Of a stretch of DNA of 6,153 nt, positions 1 to 5,097 are shown piece by piece; the stretch's first letter is position 1, and each line of letters starts with the position of its first letter. The position numbers and the translations under genes are program-made. The DNA lies in the NCBI GenBank assembly GCA_021824055.1, contig JAKALV010000203.1, positions 1-6,153 on the forward strand, in the 5' to 3' direction. The notes under the pieces were generated by a model. It saw only the letters and a program-made list of their open reading frames with translations. It made no database searches and had not been told where the DNA came from. This DNA comes from Acidobacteriota bacterium (lineage in GTDB: Bacteria; Acidobacteriota; Vicinamibacteria; Vicinamibacterales; SCN-69-37).

Positions 1-661
1 GGCCCGCGCGGATTCCGGCGACAAAGCCGCCCGACGTCGCCATGTAGACGACGAGGAGCGTGGCGATCCAGCTGAGGCGGCGCAGGCGCCCGGGCGCGGC
101 GGCGGCCGGGCGTGGATGCCAGAGCGAGAGCGCCGTCCACCACATCCAGGCAAAGATCACGAGCGCCAGCAGCAGATGCGCGGTGAGGCGGAACGGCGAC
201 ACCGCGGGCTCGTCGACGAGTCCGGAGCTGACCATGTACCAGCCCATGAAGCCCTGCAGGCCGCCGAGCACGAAGATGCCGATGAGCACGCGGACCAGCG
301 GCCGCGTGATGGCGCCGCGGCGCCAGAAGTAGAGCAGCGGCACCAGGAACACGAAGCCGATCGTGCGGCCGAGCAGCCGGTGGAAGTACTCCCACCAGAA
401 GATGCCCTTGAATTCATCGAGCGACATGCCCTGATTGACCCGCTTGTATTCGGGCGTCTGTTTATACTTGTCGAAGGTCGTGTTCCAATCGGCCGGGCTG
501 AGCGGTGGGATCGTGCCGACGATCGGTTGCCATTCCACGATGGAGAGGCCGGAGTGGGTGAGCCGGGTGGCGCCGCCGAGCACGACCATGCCGAGCACCA
601 TGGCCGCGCACACGGCGAGCCAGGTGGCCACCGCGCCCTGATGTTCGGACGTCGTCATCAT
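1..661 (-). CDS. ctaA: Heme A synthase, Cox15/CtaA family (partial, 3' end outside window)
   Basis: The protein converts heme O to heme A in the cytoplasmic membrane for aa3-type cytochrome oxidases. The 220 visible residues start MMTTSEHQ. They carry hallmarks of the Cox15-like (alphaproteobacterial/mitochondrial) class: GGATRLTHSGLSIVEW at 29-44, a GTIPPLS..DW periplasmic segment at 49-59, the FKxIFWWEYFHRLLGR block at 84-99 with putative heme-ligand His94, a second conserved His162 in FRLTAHLLLAL, and GGFVAGIRAG at 211-220. The first periplasmic loop lacks the cysteine pair known from Bacillus-type CtaA. About five membrane segments are visible (roughly 12-30, 98-113, 122-140, 158-180, 197-215). 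Family members run to roughly 300-370 residues, so the C-terminal helices with the second His pair are missing beyond the edge. The start could be ATG at 661, ATG at 658, or GTG at 667 or 664; an in-frame TGA at 676-674 bounds it. No good Shine-Dalgarno sequence is visible. It is divergent from the amidase gene. Confidence 0.95.
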   Translation of the reverse strand, partial: MMTTSEHQGAVATWLAVCAAMVLGMVVLGGATRLTHSGLSIVEWQPIVGTIPPLSPADWNTTFDKYKQTPEYKRVNQGMSLDEFKGIFWWEYFHRLLGRTIGFVFLVPLLYFWRRGAITRPLVRVLIGIFVLGGLQGFMGWYMVSSGLVDEPAVSPFRLTAHLLLALVIFAWMWWTALSLWHPRPAAAAPGRLRRLSWIATLLVVYMATSGGFVAGIRAG

Positions 662-724
662 CACCACCCCGAATCATATCTGCTGCGCCTTGCGCCGGCA
701 TGCGGCAACGCGCAGAATCCCCGG
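662..724. promoter_or_regulatory. Short divergent gap between ctaA and the amidase gene
   Basis: This 63-bp gap must hold the start signals for both genes, unless the promoters lie inside the opposing coding regions. On the minus strand TATGAT (678-673) resembles a -10 box, with a poor -35-like ATGCCG (701-696) 17 bp upstream. It would put the ctaA transcript start at about 667-664, on top of the candidate start codons, implying little or no leader. On the plus strand I find no convincing promoter or Shine-Dalgarno sequence before the amidase GTG. The promoter assignment is weak inference from a single hexamer. Confidence 0.3.
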
Positions 725-1852
725 GTGACTTCACGACGATCGTTTCTCACTCGAGCTCCGCTCGGCGCACTGGGGGTGATGGCGGCATGCGGCGCGCCCG
801 ACGGGGCGACGCCCGCGCCGGCGTCCACAGCGGCGGGGCCGGCGTCAGGGGCCGCAGTGGCCCCGGCCGCGCATCCCGCGCCCCTGCTGAAAGAGGTGCC
901 CGCCGGCGCGCCCACGCTGACGTGGACCCCCCAGCACGGCGATCTGGTGTACACGTTCGGCGGCGCGGCGCCCAAGCATCGCATCACGTCCGGCACGCGC
1001 ATCGTCAGCTGGACGGAGGACTGCTTCGACGGCGCGGTGAAGACCGCCGACGATCTTCCATCGAAGGTCATGGCGCCGGGCCACGATAATCCACAGACCG
1101 GCCCGTTCTTCATCGAGGGCGCCGAGCCGGGCGACACGATCGCCGTGCATATCCTCAAGCTCGAGCCCGCGCGCGCGTACGCCGTATCGGCGTTCTCCCC
1201 GGGGTTTGGCGCGATCGTCGGCACGGATCGGACGGCCATGCTGGCGCCGGATCTCGCCGAGACCGCCTGGCGGTACGACGTGGACGCCGCGCGCAACGTC
1301 GCGCGGTCGTCGAGCCGCGACGGCAGGCACACGTGGGAGGTGCCGCTGGCGCCGTTCCTCGGGTGCCTCGGCGTGGCGCCCGCGATGAGCGAGGTGCGGA
1401 GCACGATCGTGCCCGGACCGTTCGGCGGGAACATGGACTGCCCCGAAGTGCGGGCGGGCAACACGGTGTTCCTCGGCGTGAACGTGCCGGGCGCGCTGCT
1501 GTCATTCGGCGACGGCCACTACGCGATGGGCGAGGGCGAGATCATGGGCGCGGCCGTTGAAGGCGCGATGCACGTCGAGGTGTTCGTCGAGCTGATCAAG
1601 CGCCAGCCGACGCCGGTGCCGCGCATCGAGAATGCCGGTCAGATCATGTTCGTGGGATCGGGCCGCCCGCTTGAAGATGCCGCCCGCGTGGCCTTCAAGG
1701 CGATGGTGCGCTGGGTGCGAGACGCGCGGGGCATGAGCGAACTCGATGCCTACCAGTTCGTGTCGCAGACGAGCCGGGCGACGATCATTCAGCTGGTGGA
1801 TCCTGAGTACACCGTGCTGGTGACGCTCGCCAAAGCGTCGGTGAGGACCTGA
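725..1852 (+). CDS. Exported acetamidase/formamidase-family protein
   Basis: It belongs to the FmdA/AmdA family, whose characterised members hydrolyse formamide or acetamide to the acid and ammonia. The actual substrate here is unknown. I chose GTG 725, giving 375 residues, because the protein then begins with a twin-arginine motif SRRSFL (3-8), followed by a hydrophobic stretch and Cys22. MAAC at 19-22 is an imperfect lipobox (Met at -3), so it may be a Tat-exported lipoprotein. An Ala/Pro-rich linker spans about 24-53. The catalytic domain follows: LVYTFGG and HRITSGTRIVSWTEDCFDG (74-103), GGNMDCPEV (234-242), GDGHYAMGEGEIMGAAVEG (262-280). The last motif corresponds to GDxHAAQGDGE in typical members, with Gln replaced by Met268. 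C-terminal MSELDAYQFVSQ is also family-like. The reading frame stays open far upstream (to about 116), but that part is antisense to ctaA. It stands alone, convergent with the receptor gene. Confidence 0.88.
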   Translation: MTSRRSFLTRAPLGALGVMAACGAPDGATPAPASTAAGPASGAAVAPAAHPAPLLKEVPAGAPTLTWTPQHGDLVYTFGGAAPKHRITSGTRIVSWTEDCFDGAVKTADDLPSKVMAPGHDNPQTGPFFIEGAEPGDTIAVHILKLEPARAYAVSAFSPGFGAIVGTDRTAMLAPDLAETAWRYDVDAARNVARSSSRDGRHTWEVPLAPFLGCLGVAPAMSEVRSTIVPGPFGGNMDCPEVRAGNTVFLGVNVPGALLSFGDGHYAMGEGEIMGAAVEGAMHVEVFVELIKRQPTPVPRIENAGQIMFVGSGRPLEDAARVAFKAMVRWVRDARGMSELDAYQFVSQTSRATIIQLVDPEYTVLVTLAKASVRT

Positions 1853-1860
1853 GCAAGTCG

Positions 1861-1892
1861 CGTGGGGCAATGACCCCGGTCATTGCCCCACG
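1861..1892. terminator. Inverted repeat in convergent gap, probable bidirectional terminator
   Basis: The arms CGTGGGGCAATGACC (1861-1875) and its exact reverse complement (1878-1892) are separated by 2 bp. As RNA this folds as a 14-bp GC-rich stem with a CCCG tetraloop. GTCG at 1857-1860 and CGAC at 1895-1898 can extend the stem past a 2-nt bulge. It starts 8 bp after the amidase TGA and lies 7 bp beyond the receptor TAG, exactly where a shared terminator is expected. Neither side has a T-tract, so it is not a textbook intrinsic terminator. A dispersed palindromic repeat or a 3'-end-stabilising hairpin are alternatives. Confidence 0.7.
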
Positions 1893-1899
1893 ATCGACT

Positions 1900-4596
1900 C
1901 TAGAATGACCAGCGTCCGCCGAACGTGAACTGGCGCGGCGACGTGATCGCCGTCACACCGCCGAGTGGCACGCTGGTTCCGGAGATGCTCAGCGAGGGAT
2001 TGCGCGTCTGAACACTGGTCTTGAACCCGGCATTGAAGATGTTGTCCGCGTCCACGTAGATGCCGAAGCGGTGCATCCCCGCCTTGAAGACCTTCTCCAA
2101 CCGCAGATCGACCAACTGCTGCTTCTCGTTGCGCCGGCTGCCCATGGGCTCCAAGTTGAGGATCAGGCTTCCCGTCCAGTTGAACGTGCCGGCGCTGACG
2201 CGCTGAACGGGCGTCCACGGCAGGCCGCTCAACGCACGGTAGTAGACATTGGCGGAGATCTCGAGAATCGGGATCTGATACCCGGCAAAGACCTTCAGCT
2301 CGTGTGTGCGATCGAAGCCGACGAGGCCTTCGGAATTCACGAGGATCGTGTTGGGCGTTTCGAACTGCCCGCTCGAGATTCCGGAGGATGAGCCATTGGT
2401 CACCGTGCCCCGCGTGCGGGAGTAGACGTACGAGACCTGCGCCTGCCATCGATTGGCATAGGACCGCGTGAGCACCAGCATGCCGCCGTTGTACGTGCGG
2501 TAGGCGTTTGCGGCGGGCGCCCCGTTGTAGGCGAAGTGGTCGACGTTGCCAATAAGGAAGCTTTGGTTCGAGGTCCGGTTCGCCCATTTGTAGATGGTCA
2601 TCGCCTGGCCGTTCAACGGGTTCGTGTAGGAGGCCGGCGCCCATTGGGCGCCCGTGAGCGTTGAGTTGATGAAGTTCTTGGCATCACGGCGGATATAGGT
2701 GCCGGTGATCTTCAGCCCCCGCGCCAGTTCCCGTTCGTAGGCGACGCTGAATTCATCGGTCCGTGGGTGCTTGATGCTATCCGCGACCTTGAACTTACTG
2801 GCGCCAGGGATCCGGTCGATCTCGGTCAGCGCGTTGTTGGCCCCGACCTCGTAGATGACAAAATCGCTTGTGCCCGGCAGCGCGCGCGACCAGGAGGAAA
2901 AATTCGCACCGTCATACAGCTGGCCGTAGTACGCACGCAGGACCGACCGGCCATCGCCGGCAATGTCGTACGCGATGCCCGCACGCGGGCCGAGCGACGT
3001 CGTCTTGTAGTACTGCTTGTTCTCCTGCGTCCCGGTGCCGGTAATGTGGTCCAGCCGGGCGCCGACGTTGACGTTGAAGCGGCCCACTTGCCACTGGTCC
3101 TGCGCGTAATAGGACTGGCGATCGCTGCGGCCCTTCACATCGTAGGAATACGCATACGCCAGGTAGGGCGCACCGCCGTAGTCGTAAAAGAACAGTCCGT
3201 CCGTGTACGCGAACCGGTCACGGATCGTGCTGCGCTCGATCTCCACGCCGAACTTGAACGCGTGCGTGCCCTTGGCTTCCACATATTTCGCCAACGATGC
3301 GTTCAGCTGATTGCGGGTGCGGTCGTACTTGGCGCTGTAGCCCGCGCCACCCGAGTACGCGCCCGTCGCGCCATCAAAGTGCGCCGCGACCGGCGTCTTG
3401 GGGTCCAGGTCGAAGTAGCCCCAGTAGCCGGTGAACTTGGCTTCCAGCAGCGTCTTGCTCCCGAACACACGGCGATACTGCCCGTTCCAAATCCATTCCG
3501 GAGAGTCCTGCACCACCGTGCGCGCGTCCGTGGTGCCATTGATGCCGCCGATGCCGGTCCGGCCGATCTGGTTGTACTGGTCGTACTGCACGGACGCGAC
3601 GATGTTATCGGCGGCCGTCGGTTGGAACGTCAGTTTTCCATTGAACCGCGGGCTGAACTCCGCGCGCAGCGTGCGGGGACCATCCGGGTCCTGCTCGATG
3701 GCGTAACGCTGGACGCTGCCGAAGAAAAACGACTTGTTCTTCTGAATCGGACCGCCGAGCTGCACCGTGTAATCCTTGAGCTTGTCCACGCCCGTCGCCT
3801 TGATCGACGGGTTCACCGCGCTGACCGCGCTCGAGACGTTGTTCCCCCGGAACTTCTTCCCGGTGTAGCGCTGTTCGAACAGGCCGGCGAACGAGTTCGT
3901 GCCCGACTTCGTGATCGTGTTGATCACGGCTCCGGTGAAGCCGCCGTACTCGGCCGACTGGCCGAGCGAACCGATCTGCACCTGGTCGATGATGTTGTAA
4001 TTAAAGAACGTCCACGCCGTGCCGCCTTCGGGATCGCGCGTGTCGACGCCATCCAGCAACAGCGAATTGGCCGAATTGGCCGCACCGCCGAACGCCGATC
4101 CGCTATTGATGCCCGGCGCGTAATTCAGCAGGCTCACCGCGGCGTTCGTGCGCGAAATAGGCATGTTGAACAACAGGGACTGAGAGATGTTCGAAGCCGT
4201 GGCGGTGGTGGACGTATCGACCTTGGCGATGTCGCCGACAACCGTCACCTGTTCCGTCACGCCGCCCACTTCCAGCGTCATCTTCAAGTCGATCGCTTTG
4301 CCAATGGTCACTTCCAGGTTGCCCTGCACCATCGGCTTGAAGCCCTGCAGCGTCGCGCGCACTTCGTAGATCCCCGGGTTCAAGCCGAGGAACCGGAACT
4401 CACCCTGCGTATCGGTGATCTTCATCAACTGGCCGGTCTTGCTGGTCAGGGTGACCGTCACACCCGGAAGCCCCCCGCCTTGCTGGTCCGTTATCCGGCC
4501 GGCAATCGTGCCCGAGAGACTCTGTGCCGACGCGGAAACGGCGCCGACCAACAGCAACGCCAGGACCATGCGTGTTAAACGTGATGTCAGTGTCAT
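1900..4596 (-). CDS. TonB-dependent outer-membrane receptor, Oar-like with carboxypeptidase-regulatory-like domain
   Basis: This is an 898-residue outer-membrane channel of the type that takes up large substrates using TonB energy; the substrate cannot be read from sequence. A signal peptide covers 1-24 (cleavage after SASA). A beta-sandwich carboxypeptidase-regulatory-like domain spans about 27-108 (GTIAGRITDQQGGGLPGVTV, then GEFRFLGLNPGIYEV). A possible TonB-box-like EQVTVVGD lies at 115-122. The plug spans about 128-240, with LLLDGVD at 179-185, VQIGSLGQSAEYGGFTGAVIN at about 206-226 and TKSGTNSFAG at 229-238. The barrel begins near 240; GGPIQKNKSFFFGS (281-294) is typical of acidobacterial members. 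It ends FTFGGRWSF with a terminal Phe as expected for BAM recognition, so the gene appears complete. ATG 4596 is preceded by AGGAG at 9-nt spacing. It is the second gene of a two-gene operon and no SusD-like partner is adjacent. A tandem 9-bp duplication in the plug region is listed separately. Confidence 0.95.
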   Translation of the reverse strand: MTLTSRLTRMVLALLLVGAVSASAQSLSGTIAGRITDQQGGGLPGVTVTLTSKTGQLMKITDTQGEFRFLGLNPGIYEVRATLQGFKPMVQGNLEVTIGKAIDLKMTLEVGGVTEQVTVVGDIAKVDTSTTATASNISQSLLFNMPISRTNAAVSLLNYAPGINSGSAFGGAANSANSLLLDGVDTRDPEGGTAWTFFNYNIIDQVQIGSLGQSAEYGGFTGAVINTITKSGTNSFAGLFEQRYTGKKFRGNNVSSAVSAVNPSIKATGVDKLKDYTVQLGGPIQKNKSFFFGSVQRYAIEQDPDGPRTLRAEFSPRFNGKLTFQPTAADNIVASVQYDQYNQIGRTGIGGINGTTDARTVVQDSPEWIWNGQYRRVFGSKTLLEAKFTGYWGYFDLDPKTPVAAHFDGATGAYSGGAGYSAKYDRTRNQLNASLAKYVEAKGTHAFKFGVEIERSTIRDRFAYTDGLFFYDYGGAPYLAYAYSYDVKGRSDRQSYYAQDQWQVGRFNVNVGARLDHITGTGTQENKQYYKTTSLGPRAGIAYDIAGDGRSVLRAYYGQLYDGANFSSWSRALPGTSDFVIYEVGANNALTEIDRIPGASKFKVADSIKHPRTDEFSVAYERELARGLKITGTYIRRDAKNFINSTLTGAQWAPASYTNPLNGQAMTIYKWANRTSNQSFLIGNVDHFAYNGAPAANAYRTYNGGMLVLTRSYANRWQAQVSYVYSRTRGTVTNGSSSGISSGQFETPNTILVNSEGLVGFDRTHELKVFAGYQIPILEISANVYYRALSGLPWTPVQRVSAGTFNWTGSLILNLEPMGSRRNEKQQLVDLRLEKVFKAGMHRFGIYVDADNIFNAGFKTSVQTRNPSLSISGTSVPLGGVTAITSPRQFTFGGRWSF
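4063..4080. repeat. Tandem 9-bp duplication inside the receptor gene
   Basis: CGAATTGGC occurs twice head to tail (4063-4071 and 4072-4080). On the minus strand it encodes an in-frame ANS-ANS tripeptide duplication at residues 173-178 of the receptor, just before the conserved LLLDGVD plug motif. It could be a recent slippage product or a tolerated loop length variant. It does not disturb the reading frame. Confidence 0.85.
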
Positions 4597-4605
4597 GAGT
4601 GCTGG

Positions 4606-4610
4606 CTCCT
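4606..4610 (-). promoter_or_regulatory. Ribosome binding site of the receptor gene, overlapping the upstream stop codon
   Basis: AGGAG on the minus strand (4610-4606) lies 9 nt before the receptor ATG. Its first two bases are the last two bases of the upstream gene's TAG stop (4611-4609), giving TAGGAG. Ribosomes terminating on the small gene would therefore sit on the receptor's initiation region. This arrangement favours translational coupling and supports the ATG at 4596. Confidence 0.75.
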
Positions 4611-4974
4611 AGCGGCCCGAACCGCGAATGCGATCGTGTTTTGAGGAGTACAACGCGTACCCTGTGCCGGCCGCAAGAACCGCGAGCACGGCCAGCCCTG
4701 TACCGGTTTTGAAGAATGCTTTCGACGATGGTGCCGGCGTCTGTGGCGCAACGGTCGATGTCGTGATCGCTCGGCTCACCCGTGTGGACGACCGACTGGC
4801 GCCGGCGACTGCGCGCGCGACGACAGACGGTGCCAACAGCGACGAGCGTAACGACGCGGGTGACGGTGGATCAGGTGCAGCCAGTGCGGCGGTCGGAACC
4901 ATGGCGACTATCGCCCCGATGAGACCCCAGCTGACCATTCGGCGTGCAGACGAGCCCTGACGGTCGTTTCTCAT
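4609..4974 (-). CDS. Unrecognised small envelope protein with signal peptide and C-terminal membrane helix
   Basis: I do not recognise a named family. The 121-residue protein has a basic N-terminus (MRNDRQGSSARR), a hydrophobic segment at about 13-32 ending ALA-AP that looks like a signal peptide, and a Ser/Thr/Ala/Pro-rich low-complexity linker at about 36-85. A second hydrophobic helix follows at about 91-109 (GTGLAVLAVLAAGTGYALY) with a basic tail SSKHDRIRGSGR. By the positive-inside rule the linker would be periplasmic and the tail cytoplasmic. It is real rather than a chance frame because ATG 4974 has a good Shine-Dalgarno sequence, the domain layout is coherent, and the gap to the receptor is only 12 bp with stop/SD overlap. 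Location suggests an accessory role in making, energising or sensing the receptor; that is inference. Antisense frames here are shadows. Confidence 0.82.
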   Translation of the reverse strand: MRNDRQGSSARRMVSWGLIGAIVAMVPTAALAAPDPPSPASLRSSLLAPSVVARAVAGASRSSTRVSRAITTSTVAPQTPAPSSKAFFKTGTGLAVLAVLAAGTGYALYSSKHDRIRGSGR

Positions 4975-4981
4975 TGTGCGG

Positions 4982-4987
4982 TCCTTT
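4982..4987 (-). promoter_or_regulatory. Ribosome binding site of the small envelope protein gene
   Basis: AAAGGA on the minus strand (4987-4982) is followed by a 7-nt spacer and ATG at 4974. This is the clearest Shine-Dalgarno match in the window together with the receptor's, and it fixes the start of the 121-residue protein. Confidence 0.7.
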
Positions 4988-5000
4988 CGTAACGTGGTTA

Positions 5001-5025
5001 ATAGTACGGGGGACTATACCCCCGT
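5001..5025. promoter_or_regulatory. Nested inverted repeats around a G-tract, candidate operator or leader hairpin
   Basis: ACGGGGG (5006-5012) and CCCCCGT (5019-5025) form a perfect 7-bp inverted repeat around ACTATA. The same bases also take part in a second repeat, ATAGT (5001-5005) with ACTAT (5013-5017), which brackets the G-tract. The two pairings are mutually exclusive as RNA. As DNA, an AT-rich inverted repeat flanking a run of G resembles the operator layout described for the CsoR/RcnR repressor family (TACT-G6-N-AGTA for RcnR). It lies 27 bp upstream of the small gene's ATG, so it could be an operator or a leader structure for the receptor operon, and it could also affect the divergent gene. 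No regulator gene is in the window; the family assignment is speculative. Confidence 0.5.
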
Positions 5026-5097
5026 CCGCGCCTCTGGAATACGCAAAAAATGCCGGATCGGCCCTCGAATTTGACGATTTGGCGTTCGTGGGACACC

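Larger units (their letters stand above)
4975..5097. promoter_or_regulatory. Divergent control region between the receptor operon and the sulfatase-like gene
   Basis: This stretch of about 123 bp lies between two oppositely oriented transcription units and is the most AT-containing part of the window (TTAATAGTAC, GACTATAC, CGCAAAAAATG). Several -10-like hexamers exist on both strands, for example TATAGT and TACTAT on the minus strand and TAATAG on the plus strand. None has a well-placed -35 partner, so I do not assign exact promoters. The right part may be coding if the sulfatase-like gene starts at ATG 5050 instead of 5098. It contains the nested inverted repeats described in the next entry. 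Confidence 0.6.

Noticed and set aside
116..724. Upstream extension of the amidase frame, including a His-rich HHHH stretch
   Set aside because: It is the antisense of the heme A synthase coding sequence; the His codons come from the complement of the ATG-ATG start region. The Tat motif right after GTG 725 marks the true start.
661..1464. Minus-strand frame of 267 codons opposite the amidase gene
   Set aside because: No recognisable domain; composition is that of a GC-driven shadow of a well-supported gene.
2767..4578. Open frame of 603 codons on the plus strand, antisense to the receptor gene
   Set aside because: It is rich in Arg, Ala, Val and Asp with no domain signature, and lies wholly opposite a gene with a clear signal peptide, plug and barrel motifs. 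Long antisense frames are common in GC-rich genes.
1900..4974. SusC/SusD-type polysaccharide-utilisation pair
   Set aside because: The receptor has the N-terminal sandwich domain shared with SusC, but its sequence is Oar-like and the neighbouring gene is a 121-residue membrane protein, not a SusD lipoprotein.
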